Positions 1 through 12,354 of a stretch of DNA of 64,000 nt are shown here, one piece after another (within the stretch, counting starts at the first letter, position 1; each line of letters opens with the position of its first letter). This stretch comes from Talpa occidentalis (Eukaryota; Chordata; Mammalia; Eulipotyphla; Talpidae): positions 135,562,676 through 135,626,675 of the forward strand of contig NW_023604295.1 in assembly GCF_014898055.3 (NCBI RefSeq), in the 5' to 3' direction. Made by a program: the position numbers and the translations under genes. Under the pieces are notes generated by a model that did not search any database, was not told where the DNA came from, and saw only the letters and a program-made list of their open reading frames with translations.

Positions 1-325
1 CTTACACCCACCAATTCTGTTAAGTCTAGTATACTAGAATTAGCATCCTCTCCCTCCAAATTCTTTCTCCTCTTCAGTTTGATAACTATAGTTAATTTTC
101 AAATCATACTACAGACTACTAATGTATGCAAATTGAAATGTGAGTTTTTAATTGACATAAATACCCTTAATAACTCCTTAGAAACCAAAATTTTAAGCAT
201 ATTCAACATTTACTAAGAAAATATTAGTAGTGTAGCTTGTGCAGTGGTGTTAGAGGACATCTGTATTGCATACAAAATCTCTAGACTATGTAATGCATTT
301 ACTTTTAAGAATATTAAGCCCTTTA
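1..325. other. Unique AT-rich DNA, no gene seen
   Basis: No repeat, exon-like frame or RNA gene is recognisable. The sequence is AT-rich and ends at the target-site duplication of the first SINE. Confidence 0.5.
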
Positions 326-343
326 AGAACATTTCAAGAACTT

Positions 344-617
344 GGGGCCTCCCTGGTGGCGCAAGGGATTGGGCACAGCACTATGAAGCAGTCTGCAACC
401 TCTGCAGCAGAAGTTTGATCCCGGCTGGCCAGGGAGCAACCCATGTGGCAAGGCAGACCTCTCCTGTCTCGCCCGCTGCTCCCCTCAGCAGTGTATTTCA
501 GTCAGTCTGCCTCTTCTCTTCCCCACTCTGTCTCTGGTGAATCCTCTCACCCCCAGCATCTCTGGCCTGTACCCCAACTCTTGTATGCATAAATGGATAA
601 ATCTCTAAAAAAAAAAA
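344..617 (+). mobile_element. tRNA-derived SINE, older type
   Basis: The head GGGGCCTCCCTGGTGGCGCA contains a pol III A-box-like segment, and a B-box-like GTTTGATCCC lies about 70 bp in. The body carries the family core CTGCTCCCCTCAGCAG followed by GTGTATTTCAGTCAGTCTG. The 3' end is TATGCATAAATGGATAAAT plus an A-run. It is flanked by an 18-bp target-site duplication with two mismatches (326-343 and 618-635). The open frame at 244-540 runs through this element and is not a gene. Confidence 0.9.
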
Positions 618-739
618 AGAATATTTCAAGATCTTCTTACAGTAACTACTTTTGTGTTTTGAAGTCCAAAGTTACTGAATAACTATATAAATTAAAATAC
701 GACTTCTATACTACTAATTATTATACCATCTATATGCTC

Positions 740-855
740 CAAGGACTTACTTGGGTGTTAAATACTGAGTGCTGGGCAATTTGCTAGTTACTTTACAAAT
801 GCACTTTCATTTATTTTTTATAATGCCAAAACTACATTATAGTTATTGCTACATA
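740..855 (-). repeat. MIR-like ancient SINE fragment
   Basis: The stretch from GAGTGCTGGGCAATTTGC to the TTATTTTTTATAATGCC region follows the reverse complement of the MIR 3' half (a size-of-range, then 'tttacaaatgca', then 'tcattta' order). It is degraded, so the call rests on remembered consensus order and not on an alignment. Confidence 0.4.
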
Positions 856-964
856 ACAACAACAACAACAAAAGTCCTCCCTACTATCAGAGTAGTAAAT
901 TAATCTAATTTATAAAATGAATAATGAATACTCTTGCTTTAAAATATTTCTAAAGTAAAAACTT

Positions 965-1415
965 GCAGTATGCAGAAATATGACCTCCAAAAATCCATGT
1001 CTTAATCCCTGAAACCTGTGCATTTTCACATTACTGAACAAAGGAAATTAAGATAACAGATGGAATTAAATTTGCTAATCAGTTTAAATTAGGGAGATTA
1101 TACTGGATTATTCTGGTGGGCCAATGTAATCACAAGGTTCTTGCGACAAAGAAAGGCTGAGGAAACTATGTTAGAAAGTGTTTCAATGGATATCACAAAG
1201 TCTAACTTCACTGCTGGTTTTGAAGACAAATGGGACAAGGGTTAGCAATTTGGGCAACCTCTAGAACCTGGAAACCCTGGAACCTCAGTCAGGCCCAGAT
1301 GACAACTTGATTTTAGGAATTCTGACCTTCAGAAGTGTAAGATAATAATTCTGTATTCTTTAAACCACCAAGTTTCTGATGGTTTGTTACAGCAATAATA
1401 GTCAAGTAACAAGAG
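965..1415 (+). repeat. MLT1-type MaLR LTR relic
   Basis: The segment runs in the order of an ERVL-MaLR (MLT1) solo LTR. It has a 5' part 'ATGACCTCCAAAAATCCATGTC', then a TGGGCCAATGTAATC-like central part. It ends with 'CTTGATTTTAGGAATTCTGACC', 'GAAGTGTAAGATAATAATTCTG' (the polyadenylation-signal region) and 'ACCACCAAGTTTCTGATGG...TTGTTACAGCAATAATAG'. It is an old non-coding LTR; no internal retroviral genes adjoin it. The exact subfamily cannot be named by eye. Confidence 0.7.
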
Positions 1416-1420
1416 GCCTC

Positions 1421-1994
1421 AGTTAATTCTAGCTTTTGATTATATAGAGCTGTTTAAAACTAAGCACTGAGAGATGATAAATTCCCATTTTCTCACTTAT
1501 CAGGTAAGAAATAAACAAAGAATAATGACAGTAAAATGAATTGCCAGCCAACTTTTCTGAATGTTCCTTTTTTCCCCCTTCATTTAAAATATAAACAAAA
1601 TTTCAGAACTTGAATGTCTTTGTTTTCCCTCCTCCAACCTTCAAAGAATTCTGGAGCACTTAGAACAGTGTCTGTCTTCTGATCAAGAATTGTCCCCTTA
1701 TCTTGTGATCATAATACATCAGAGGGAATTAGAATATTAGGAAGGTAATGGATCCTTTCAAAAATGTGTTCCCTATTTAAATAAACTGTATATAAATTAA
1801 TATTAATAAATAATATACAACATATTTAAGTAAAGAAAATAGTGCTCACTTAATATTTCAGGTTCTTATTTTTCTACAATCACTTTCTTCATGCACTAGT
1901 GATAAGGTCTTTGGGCTTTTGTTTTGTTTTGAGGGACAGTTATGAAAAATATTGAAAGGTTGGAGACATGGTAACTTTTTTAAAGTATTTTAAA
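1421..1994. other. Unique AT-rich DNA
   Basis: No repeat family, RNA gene or coding frame is recognised between the MLT1 relic and the next MIR-like fragment. Confidence 0.45.
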
Positions 1995-2120
1995 AAGTGA
2001 CGATGGCTAACATTTGTTGAGCATTTCTGTGTTGGGTACAAACACTTGATTTTCATGCGTATTATACAGTCTTATTCTCAAAATGTCCCTGTGATGTTTG
2101 TATTTCCCATGTTTATTTAT
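1995..2120 (-). repeat. MIR-like ancient SINE fragment
   Basis: The order ACATTTGTTGAGCATTTCTGTG, then GGTACAAACACTTG, then TTATTCTCAAAATGTCCCTGTGATG matches the reverse complement of the MIR 3' part, which has a highly recognisable layout. It is degraded. The neighbouring 79-codon frame at 2046-2285 overlaps it and is not supported as a gene. Confidence 0.55.
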
Positions 2121-2124
2121 AATA

Positions 2125-2827
2125 TTAAATCCTATAAAAGTGGATATAATCTACTTTTGCACATTTTTTTTTACTTTCTCTTGATTATTATGATGGATTC
2201 AAGATACTACACATATTTCACATTTTGTCTTAGAATCTTGCTTTTCATCTTCAGCTCATCAACTGTAGAGGCGGAAATATGCTAGCAATCCTTGACTGAT
2301 GAAATATTTCTTTATCTGAGTGCTAGTAACATGTGTATTTATTTTGTAATTCTGTGCATACAGCTATATGCCATGTGCATTCTTCTCTATGGGTGTTACA
2401 GTTTATTGCTTTTCAAAATATCTAGGATCTGGAAATATGTTTTTGTTCCATCAGAAACAACAGTATGTTTTTGTTCCATCTCTCCAAAAACACTGACAAT
2501 AAACAGAGCAAAACCGGAATATTTACAGAGTGTTTATGACCAAACTCTGAAAAGTTATCCCTATCAACCCCAAAATTCAAGCAGCAATGATAATATTGGG
2601 TGTATGGAAGAGAGAAGCCATGGGAATATGGCAAAATATCAAGAGACCCCAAAAGAGCCAATCTGGATTCACTGAAAACCCCAGACGACTGATTTTAGTG
2701 AAGCAGCTGAAATAGAAGGTTTGCCTTCTTTAACTGGAGTCCGTAGAGTTACTTGCAGTAGGAAGCCTTGAATATAGAGAATCTCAGCCTCTCTCGTCAA
2801 ATAATGAAGTCAGGGAATATGAAGATC
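2125..2827. other. Unique AT-rich DNA with a small internal duplication
   Basis: No gene is recognised. The words ATATGTTTTTGTTCCATC and GTATGTTTTTGTTCCATC occur about 29 bp apart near 2435-2481, so a small tandem duplication is present. The 127-codon frame at 2292-2675 has no recognisable motif, and a 79-codon frame on the other strand overlaps it. Confidence 0.45.
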
Positions 2828-2841
2828 GAAAATCATTGAAC

Positions 2842-3109
2842 AGGGCCTCCCCAGGTGGTGCAGGCTTTGAATGCCGCGCTGTGAAGCTGTGCGCAGCCTC
2901 TTCAGCACCGGTTCCATCCCGCCGGCCGGCGAGGGTCCCACATGGCACGGCAGACCTCTTCCTTCTCACCCACTGCTCCTCTCGGCAGTGTATTTCAGTC
3001 AGTCTGCCTTTTCTGTTCCCCGCACTGTCTCTGGTGAATCCTCTCACCCTCCCGCGCATCTGGCCTGTACCCCAGTTCTTGTATAAATAAATAAACCTTT
3101 TTAAAAAAA
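2842..3109 (+). mobile_element. tRNA-derived SINE, intermediate type
   Basis: The head GGGCCTCCCCAGGTGGTGCAGG, B-box-like GGTTCCATCCC, body and TATAAATAAATAAACC tail all fit the family. The core is mutated to CTGCTCCTCTCGGCAG. A perfect 14-bp target-site duplication GAAAATCATTGAAC flanks it (2828-2841 and 3110-3123). Overlapping frames on both strands (84 and 91 codons) lie inside it and are not genes. Confidence 0.93.
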
Positions 3110-3123
3110 GAAAATCATTGAAC

Positions 3124-6100
3124 CCCCAAACTTACATCACCCAACTCACAGTAATTCATATTAGATATTATTATGTGCTGACAACATCCAAGAATAATGA
3201 TTGTGTGGTGTCTGTGTGGAATACAGTGTTCTTCTAATATGATGCTAACCATTTTCAATAAAATCTCCTACCAAACTGAAAACAGAACAAAGAATACAAA
3301 GAAGGCCTGATGTGATACACCAAAGACTATGGACTCACAACTAACCAGTGAAGGCTCCTTCTGGGACAGGGTCCCACCCAGAGGAGACACTACTGCAAGT
3401 GCAATGAAACTGAACAAAAAGGGAAAGCAATGGTGAACAAAAGAGAAACTTGGAGAGGGAATGAGAACCAGCATTTCATAGCAGGCAAGTCACTATGTTG
3501 ATGAGCACTGTACAGAAATACCAGAACCAGGCCTTTGGGGAAAAGAAAATCTTCCCTGAACTCTACTTCATTATAAAGTTCAGGGGAACTAATTTTGCCT
3601 GAAAAATGAAGCAAAGAAAAGTATATTCATCAAATCCCATGTAAATTTTAAGAATAAAGAGAAAAAAGAACTGTAATATCCCTACAGACAAGTAGAGTAG
3701 GAGAAAGATAGGCCCACAAAACACATCAAAACTTTAGCCTACTATGGTAAAATGAACTGAGATATTAATAAAATAATATGAAACATGAAAGAGCAACAGA
3801 AATCGGAACTACACTGAGAATTGAATGACAGACTCAAGAATTAGAAATATTAAAAAAAATTAAGAAATGAATATTGAAGTTGAAAGACACCAGTACAACA
3901 AAATAATACCTTAAGACAGATAGAAAGTTAAAAACAGGAAAATTTCAAAGAATCATAAAAATTAAAGAGATAAATAGGCAAGATATTGAAAATAGATAAG
4001 AAAAAATAAGTATATATAACAACAATATCACAAAGGAAAAGGCAAGGACATAGAAAATATGTTAAAAGCAATAATTTAAAAAATCCTGATGATAAACAGA
4101 AATATAAGAAAAAACACATATTAAGAAAGAACACTGTGCTTGGGCATGTTGATTCTTAATGATAAACCCCAAAGCATATTCTAAAAAATTGCTGACCCTT
4201 AATGTTTTTTTAAAGAATACTATGTTTTGTGTGTAAATTTTTAAAAAATGATGTGACTAATAAGAAAATTAGATTATTACTAGACTTTTTTCACAAAACT
4301 GAGTCTCATTAGGCATATCACTAGAAATTATACTGTCTATAAATTAAAAAATGCACTTGATGATTTGAATCCAGAGATATCACTACACAGATAAGAAATT
4401 TAATATCATGAAAATTTGAGAAATCTGTTAAAAGAATTTGTTTGTAATGTAGGTAATAGAATGACAAAAATTTATTTCTATTTTTATACTTTTAATATCT
4501 ACAATATTTCAATTAGGTATTATTGGTTGTTCTTGAAAGAATGTGTCCTTGATATATAAACTACTTGAAGGAAAAAATAATATGTCATTAAGTCCCAAAG
4601 TGGAGCAAACTTTGCTGGATCACTATTATTCCCTTTGCTGGCATGTCTTTCTCCTACTATTATCTCCTTTTAATCCAGAACTTCCTAAAATCTCCCCAGT
4701 CTGCCCACAGTAATGTGTGCTTGGATATGTATTATATGATACATAAAATCAGACAGCTCAATATATACTAAATAATACAGTATATATTGTTTTCAACAGT
4801 GCTGCAAATAATAAATCTTTTTTCCCAGATACCTCAAAGCATCTCATAAATAATGCATTTTTAAGAGCTATGACATTAAAATATGCTGTCAGTAAGGTTT
4901 TAATGAAAGGAAAGGGGTAATTCAAGAGGTAACATAACCTCTCAAAAACACTCATCAGGTTGGAGTGAAGGCTTAAGATGGGACCCAAGACTCATATCTT
5001 TCTATACAGAGTAGATAAGCAAGATTTTTTTCTTAAGGTAAATGTAAATTTGTGTTAGGATAACATGCCACTGAATTAAGATAAAGGGAAAGCACTGAGC
5101 TAGACCAAAAAGCAGATACAGATAACTTACATAGGAAAGTTGTGATTATTATAAAATTTAGAATGGTTTTATCCATTATTTTGTCCTGTGTGATTTGTGA
5201 CTTGGTATTTAAGCAAAATAGAGTGGAGATAATCCTGCCAATGCATGTGGTATTGGACTAGTATAGATAATACTTAAGTAAGAAATGTTTTCTATAGTGT
5301 TCTAAAGGCCTTTCTCATGTTCAGGTTACATGAGAGAAGTGCCAAGCTCTTGTAACTCTTGTGTGATATATTATTCACCAATCACCAAAGCAGGAAAAAT
5401 ACTATATAATAGACCTAAATGTAGTGAGGACATGGATATTAGCATCAAATTAATATCTGATCATCTGAAAATTTTACTGTGGGTGATACTGAAAACAGAC
5501 TGAATTCATATATCAAACTTCATTTGGTAACCAAATAGTTCAACAAAGGTAATATAAACAGCAATAATGCAATTAGAGCTATCAGAGTACTGTCATCCTG
5601 TAGAATGTACTCCTCATTAAAAATGGAATATGCAATTACCTTCTGTCTTTAAAATTACAATTTAATAAAATACTTTCATATATATTATTTAATGAACTCA
5701 GAAGTCTAAAACTATATATTTCTGATAAAAGGGGTAGGTTTTGATCATCTGAGATCAATTCTTATAATAAAATAATTTGTCTGAATGCAATACGTAGCAC
5801 AAGTAATTTGCTCCATGGTTATAATCAATTGCTCATAGATTATTTAATAACTTTAATTTGATAGGACTAAGATAGACAGGTAAAATGGGCTTAAATGCAC
5901 TGGACAGTATAACTTAGCTGTATAATAATAGTCTTTAAATGGACAATCTTCTATGGTGAGGACATAATATCAATTATTTGAGATCTTCTGGAAAGTTTTT
6001 AGTCAATTTTGAACTATCAAAAAAGAGCCTCAGATGCCTATCCACATGTGCTATCTCTGAGAATATGTATACAAAAAGGAATTTCGGATATTGTTGTTGT

Positions 6101-8150
6101 CTCAATAGACCATCAAATGACAAATGTACCACCAATAACATTCAACCCAATTCTACAGTCACACAATTCACAGGGATGAACTCCCTCAGATACAACTAAA
6201 CTCTAAGTTCAGTTTTTCTCAAATGATAGGAGTTGGGTAACCATACTAACTTATCTTCATTTTCTTCATAATAATTATATGAATATAAGTATTTATCTGA
6301 ATATAATCTATAGCTAAATAAAACTCCAATATGGTAGAAAATGTAAATATATAAATGAATGCATTAAACATATAAAAGTGGCTACCTACTATTGCACCCC
6401 AATTAAGTTTTTCATGATTTCACAGTTTATATCATCACTGAAACAGAGATGCCAAATGCCCTCAATTTAAACAATAGTCCTTGGTTTTCTATAATCCCCT
6501 CATCCCTGAACAGCCTGTAGAATCCTAATTTATGTTTTGGTCAACTCTGCTGGTTTCTGCAAATGTATTGGCAGACTTATTCCATAGCGTAGCCAGATAG
6601 ATGATAGAAAATAGAGCCGTAGTAGAAACATCCAATTAAAATGCCAGTTGAGAGAAGCCCCTGTCCTATTTGAAGCAATTTTAATTGCACTGGGGCTCCC
6701 TCTGATGAAAGCTCTTGATAGAGGACAACCCTGCTATTAATTTTCCAGGGTCTCCTCTGAAAGCTCTTCAACCTCTCTTAGCAGAATGGATCTAACAACT
6801 GCAATCTGAAACCTTACTCTCTTGATGATCACAGTGAAACACGAAAACATGATCTTGAAGCAAACGTGCATACCGGGGATAATGACTTTTGAAGCAGTGG
6901 CATGTTTTATAATGCTTCTGAGTGGCTTGTCTCCAACCTGTGTCAGTCCGAATATTTTTGACTATAAAGCAGAATGGAAATCATTTCTTCTTATTTTAAA
7001 GAAATAGACATAGACATATGGTTCTAAAATGGCAAATATTGAGAGGAAATGTGAAAAATCCTCAATCCCTTAAGGGATACGCTGTGTTTGAAATTCTAAC
7101 ACAGAGATTCTAACTCACTCATCTCTTGTGAAAGAAAATAATCCCAAATCACACAGGTAAACTGTCAGTGCTGTCAAATATCAATGAACAATTCATCATC
7201 AGTCATCAACATTTTCTCTCTCAGGAAGACTCTGAAAGCTGTCCAAAATATCATTGAATGACCCCAAGGCTACCACAAATACTTAATGAGATCTTGATGG
7301 GATCTTTTGAAATTTTGCTTTTAATGTTTAACGCCTTCGTTGTTTCTCACTAGACTCCTTTTTAGACTTGTGCGATTCCACTTTAATAATCTCCTTGATT
7401 ATTTCAGAGCACAGTGGAAATGAAGACAGCCTTTGTACATGATTTATAAAGTGCATATTACCATAGCAACCTAACTGTAATTTTGAAAACAGGCATCTTT
7501 ATAGGAAACTTGATAACTATAATGAGAAATGACAAAAATGGCAGTACACTTTATTTTTTAGCTTATCCTGTTCTCCATGATAGATAAAACTTATTTAATT
7601 TACATTATCAATTTGTACACTCTCGCTAATAATAGATTCAATAGAGTTCTACCCATTGTCAGTGGATTCATATAGAAGAATTGGTTTCATTTTTCCGAGA
7701 CATCATCTAATTGTACTTAAATAATTTAAACACAACTTGGTGGAAAAATTGAAGTCCTTAGTCTTTGTTTCCTGGACAGTGCCTAAGTGTTAAAAACTAA
7801 GAAAAAAATTATAACAAGTCATCAAATGTTTATCAATGGGAGTTTTTGAAGGACTAAAAAATATGTACAGTTCTGCACAGAACTGTATTCATTAGGAGAA
7901 TAATAACAGTAATAAAGAGACTTTATTCTTATCAAACAAACAGATGCCCAACATTGCAAAAATAAAAGTCAGATTACTGATTAAACAATTTTATAGCAAA
8001 AGAATGCTATTGTCTCAGTGAGTGAAGCTGGCAAGAGTACTCTCTTCATTAAGTCAAGCTGGGAACAGCTTATCAAAAACCAGCTGAGGCTTGCTTAGGT
8101 GCCAGGATTGAAGATGTAACAGGTTATAAGCAAGTCCTTTCGTATTGTCA
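3124..8150. other. Long SINE-free AT-rich stretch, no gene seen
   Basis: About 5 kb contain no member of the window's abundant SINE. Positions 3600-4140 are strikingly A-rich on the plus strand and could be a very old L1 ORF1/5' region or HAL1-like relic, but no conserved word proves it. No open frame exceeds about 76 codons, and none resembles a known protein. Confidence 0.45.
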
Positions 8151-8189
8151 ATCTCTAGATGGACAGAGTGATCAGGAGTTAAGCTTCTT

Positions 8190-8360
8190 TAATAAATAAA
8201 TGATAATTGTACATTCATTACATGTTGGGCACTATACAAGCCCCAGATGACACACCCGTGAAAAATAAAATAGAGGAGGTCCCTGTCTACAGAAAACTTA
8301 GATTTTAGTGTAGGAGAAAGAATTAAACAATCATTAAACATTAACCAATTTTGTTATAAG
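8190..8360 (+). repeat. Ancient mammalian-wide repeat fragment, L2-like
   Basis: The order TACATGTTGGGCACTATACAAG, CCCAGATGACACACC, GAGGTCCCTGTCTACAGAAAACTTAGATTTTAGTGTAGGAG and AACAATCATTAAACA follows a widespread ancient repeat ('gtgccaggcactgt ... ggtccctgcc...gagcttacattctagtgggggag') that I associate with L2. The family name is from memory and uncertain. Confidence 0.45.
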
Positions 8361-8749
8361 TGATTCATAGAAGAAAATAACAGCTATAATAATTGTCTAT
8401 TACATTGGATCTTGAACAAATTTAACATTTTTATGTTTTTTGATACTAGAAAAAACTTAAAAATTGGTCATTGGTTATTGTTTTGTGATGAATATAGAAA
8501 GAGAAAGGAATGCTTTTGACTTCAGGAAACTTTCTAGGTATTTAAATTATAAACAGATAACTACAGTTTATCATTAAAAGCTAATTCAGTTGTCTTGAAA
8601 TAGATACAATTTTAGGAACCACATGACATCACTTTTGTACTTGGTTCTTTAGATTATTTGCAAAAACTGAGCTCAGGGATATATTTATCGGTATCTCCTT
8701 GTTCTCTGTGATTTGCATACATTTTCTCTAGTTTTTCTATCTATATGTT

Positions 8750-8860
8750 TTGCCCTTCTTTCTATTTTTATGTATCTAAATCTTACATAGTCTTGAAGAT
8801 TAATCTAAAATACCATTTCATACAGGGAGTCTTTCTTTGCATTGACTTAAAGCAACAGTC
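8750..8860 (+). repeat. Possible L2 3'-end fragment
   Basis: The words CTTGAAGATTAATCTAAAATACCATTTCAT and GGGAGTCTTTCTTTGC are arranged like the L2 3' end ('...cagctcaaatgtcacctcc...gaagccttccctga'). The match is short and degraded. Confidence 0.3.
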
Positions 8861-8969
8861 ATTAAAGTTTTCTAGATAGATAAATTAATATATGTTTACT
8901 GTAGGAAATATGAAAAAAAGCCAAAAACACTGCCTATTCCTCTGCTTTGCCTAAATATCCGTGTGATAA

Positions 8970-8995
8970 ATGTGTGTGTGTGTGCATGTGCACTC
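8970..8995 (+). repeat. (TG)n microsatellite
   Basis: A short TG run with a GCATG interruption. Confidence 0.7.
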
Positions 8996-9638
8996 ATGTC
9001 AGATGAGAGAAACTTCCTCTATTACACCAAAATTCATAATTATGAGTTATTATTGTAGACTTATAGAATTAAAAGACTATTATCTTTCTACTAAGTGAGA
9101 GGTAAGCTAAGTAAGTTTAACTCAGAGAACTGTTTAATCATGCTCAGTGAGTCCCAGCTATACATCTAGATAGTGACTCAGATGTGCACCCTCACATTCT
9201 GACTCCACTGAGTTTGCTTTGTGGTCTTGGATCATTCAGACAACATAAGGATGCCACCTTCAGGCAGGAGGTGGGACCAGCTCAGGAGACTCCAGGATAT
9301 TTTCGGTACTGTAGTAAGAAGGAGTAACTGAATAATAAACCACTTGTCAAGCCCCTCCTTGTTATGTTTACCTGCAATTCTTTTTGTGATGCAATCAAAA
9401 ATATTAAAGCATGTCATTTCTCAGAGATGGGAATGGTCCATAATTTTTCCTGGACCTAAGTGTAATGAGCTAAAGAAATCAATAATTATTTAGGAAATAG
9501 TGGGAAATAAATGAAGGTACATGTACTATTTTCAAGTCAAATTCTCTGCTTCCAACGTTGAAATATCAATTTGTATTGGGTTTGTAAGTCTATAAGAATC
9601 ATTAAGACTGTTGAGGTTTGATTTGGATTCACAGTTTA
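8996..9638. other. Unique DNA, nothing recognised
   Basis: No repeat or coding signal is recognised. The small minus-strand frame at 9232-9417 has no motif. Confidence 0.4.
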
Positions 9639-9906
9639 TTTTTTTAAAAGATTTTATTTTTGCCTAGAAAAACTGGGGTGTAGACCAAGAGGTGCAGGGT
9701 GGTGAGTGGATTCACCAGAGACAGAGTTGGGAGCGGCGCAGAGCAGGTGGATTTAATGAAATATACTGCTAAGGGGAGCAGTACATGAGACAAGAGCTGT
9801 CTGCTGTGCCATAAGTGGGTTAGCCCCCTGCCGGGCAGGGGATCAAACTAAGGCTGCAGCAGTGTTAGCACTGAGACTTAACCCCTAGGCCATCAGAGAG
9901 ACCCCC
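9639..9906 (-). mobile_element. tRNA-derived SINE, older type, degraded
   Basis: On the minus strand the element has the family head next to 9906, the B-box-like segment (GGGGATCAAACT on the plus strand), the core with one mismatch (CTGCTAAGGGGAGCAG on plus) and a tail at 9639-9660. No convincing target-site duplication remains, which fits its divergence. Confidence 0.85.
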
Positions 9907-10084
9907 TGATCCTTAGTTTTTAAGAGATGAAAGTTCAATTCTTACATTTATAAATTAGTACCTAATAGGTGCCAATTCTTTAGGTCTTACTTTATTCAGC
10001 AGTAAAATTGTGAAATCAAGTTCGCATAAGATAAATAATTAAATTTGGAAATATGTAAATTATAAATGTGACAATAGAAAGAAG

Positions 10085-10225
10085 AGGCAAAATTTCATTG
10101 TTGTTTTGATTTTTATTTCTCCAATGATAAGAAACAATATTTTTTCATGCAACTATTTCCCATCTGAATGTTTTCTTTAGAGAAGTGTCTATTTGGATCC
10201 TATGCCCATTTTTTAATCTGGTTGT
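10085..10225 (-). mobile_element. Old L1 ORF2 fragment, left arm of the interrupted copy
   Basis: Read on the minus strand, this is L1 ORF2 3' coding sequence. On the plus strand the antisense words GATTTTTATTTCTCCAATGA, TTTTTTCATGCAACTATT, AGAGAAGTGTCTATTTGGATCC and GCCCATTTTTTAATCTGG are in the canonical order. The sequence breaks at the poly(T) of the inserted young L1 and resumes in register at 16292. This proves that the younger element landed inside it. Confidence 0.85.
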
Positions 10226-10242
10226 TATTTTTTGTTGTTGTT
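10226..10242. repeat. Target-site duplication, left copy
   Basis: TATTTTTTGTTGTTGTT, identical over 17 bp to 16275-16291. It marks the 3' side of the full-length L1 insertion. Deleting the L1 plus one copy restores continuous old-L1 sequence. Confidence 0.92.
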
Positions 10243-10261
10243 TTTTTTTTTTTTTTTTTTT

Positions 10262-10416
10262 AATAAAATTTTATTGTTATATTCCCCATACAATTGCAGC
10301 CCCCCATTCTGACCCCCCCCGCCCCCGTAAAAGTGTCTCTGGTTCATAGTTTTTTGTTGATTTTGATTTTCACTTTCTTATAGTTATTCATTTTCCTGGT
10401 CCCTTATTTAAGTTTT
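10262..10416 (-). other. L1 3' UTR with G-rich tract and polyadenylation signal
   Basis: Downstream of the ORF2 stop, the minus strand carries a purine/G-rich block (plus-strand GACCCCCCCCGCCCCCG at 10311-10327), then CAATTGTATGGGGAATAT and AATAAA just before the A-tail. G-tracts in the 3' UTR are typical of mammalian L1s. The same 3' UTR recurs at 31909-32147. Confidence 0.88.
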
Positions 10417-10627
10417 CTAGATTCCTGCTATGAGTGAGACCATCTGGTATTTTTCTTTTTCTTTTTGGCTTATTTCGCTGAGCATGATCCCTTCCAGCGC
10501 CATCCATGTTGCTGCAAATTGCATGTGTTTATCTTTTTTGAATGCTGAGTAATATTCCATGGTATATATGTACCATATCTTCTTGATCCAGTCATCTATT
10601 TTTGGGCATTTGGGTTGTTTCCAAAGC

Positions 10628-12250
10628 TTAGCTATTGTAAACAGTGCTGCTATAAACATAGGGGTGCAGGTGTTTCTTTGGAATGGATGTTTCTGTGTCC
10701 TTTGGGTAAATACCTAGGAGTGGAATTGCTGGATCATATGGAAGCTCTATGTTTAGTAGGTCCAGAAATCTCCATACAGCTTTCCACAGTGGTTGGACCA
10801 GTTTGCACTCCCACCAACAGTGCAGAAGAGTTCCTTTTTCTCCACACCCTCGCCAACATTTGTTGTTGCTAGTTTTTTTAATATGTGCCATTCTCACTGG
10901 TGTAAGATGGTATCTCATGGTAGTTTTGATTTGCATTTCCCTGATGACAAGTGATGTTGAACATTTTTTCATATGCCTGTTGGCCATTTGCATTTCCTCT
11001 TCAGAGAAGTTTCTTTTAAGCTCTTCTGCCCATTTTTTGACTGGATTATTTTCTTTGTTGTTGTTGAGTCTCATCAGCTCTTTGCAGATTTTTGTGATCA
11101 GTCCTTTATCATTAGTGTTGGGTGCAAAAATGTTCTCCCAGTTGGTGGGGTTTCTCTTTGTTTTTGTTATTGTCTCTTTTGCTGTGCAAAAGCTCTTTAA
11201 TTTGATGTAGTCCCAGCTGTTTATCTTTGCCTTCACTATCACTGCTTTGGGTGATGTGTCTGTAAAGATGTCTTTGATGTGCAAATCACGTAGTGTTTCG
11301 CCTATATTTCCTTCTATATATTTTATGGTTTCAGGTCTTATGTCTAGTTCTTTAATCCATTTTGAGTTGATTTTTGTGTATGGTGTGAGGTGGTGGTCAA
11401 GCTTCATTCTTTTGCATGTAGCGACCCAGTTTTCCCAGCACCATTTATTGAACAATCTTTCTTTGCTCCAATGCATATTCTTTGCTCCTTTGTCAAAGAT
11501 TAGTTGACCATAAATCTGTGGGTTTATTTCTGGATTTTCTATTCGATTCCATTGGTCTGTATGTCTGTTCTTGTTCCAATACCATGCAGTTTTGATGATT
11601 ATGGCTTTGTAGTATAGTTTGAAGTCTGGGAGTCTGATGCCTCCATTCCCTTCTTTTTTTTTCAGGAGAGCTTTGGCTATTCGGGGTTTTTGGTGATTCC
11701 ATATGAATTTCATCAATAATTGTTCTATTTCTTTGAAGAATGACATTGAAATTTTGATTGGAATAGCATTGAATCTGTATATTGCTTTTGGTAGGATGGC
11801 CATTTTAATAATGTTTATTCTTCCAATCCATGAGCAGGGGATGTCTCTCCATTTCTTTGTGTCTTCTTCTATTTCTTTTAACAGTGTTTTATAGTTTTCT
11901 TTGTATAGGTCCTTTACCTCTTTTGTTAGATTTATTCCCAAATATTTGATTTTTTTTGTTTCAATAACAAAAGGGATGGTCTTTTTGATTTCTTCTTCTT
12001 CAGATTTATTGTTTGTGTATAGGAAGGCTACTGACTTTTGCGTGTTGATTTTGTATGCTGCCACTTTACTGAACTGATTGATGAGTTGAATTAGCGTTTC
12101 TGTGGAGTTTTTGGGGTTCTCTATGTATAATATCATATCGTCTGCAAATAGTGATAGTTTGACTTCTTCTTTTCCTATTTGGATTCCTTGGATGTCTTTC
12201 TCTTGTCTTATTGCCCTGGCTAGGACTTCCAGTATTATATTGAAAAGCAA
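10628..12250 (-). pseudogene. L1 ORF2 RT palm to C-terminal cysteine-rich fragment (540 codons)
   Basis: This is the longest open frame in the window. It starts at [14 protein letters not shown], includes the catalytic FADDMILY motif with its two aspartates and KYLGINL, and continues through the thumb and C-terminal region. There it has a CX3CX7HX4C zinc-knuckle-like cluster ([18 protein letters not shown]). It then runs off frame after [21 protein letters not shown]; the final segment is in another frame at 10417-10659. An uninterrupted 540 codons in a dead element shows that decay is modest. The internal methionine at 12250 is not a true start. Confidence 0.94.
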
Positions 12251-12354
12251 TGGTGAGAGTGGACATCCTTGTCTTGTTCCAGATCTTAATGGAATTGCTT
12301 TCAGCTTTTCACCATTGAGAATGATACTGGCTGTTGGCTTGTCATAGATGGCCT

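Noticed and set aside
965..1415. Considered as a provirus with internal genes
   Set aside because: Only a solo MLT1-type LTR relic is visible; no gag- or pol-like frame adjoins it.
2434..2481. Short direct repeat TATGTTTTTGTTCCATC twice
   Set aside because: A small local duplication with no flanking mobile-element structure; not informative alone.
10749..11210. 153-codon plus-strand frame and many similar plus-strand frames across 10.6-15.1 kb
   Set aside because: They are antisense shadows of the L1 ORF1/ORF2 remnant. They are rich in F, S, L and C because the minus strand is A-rich coding sequence.
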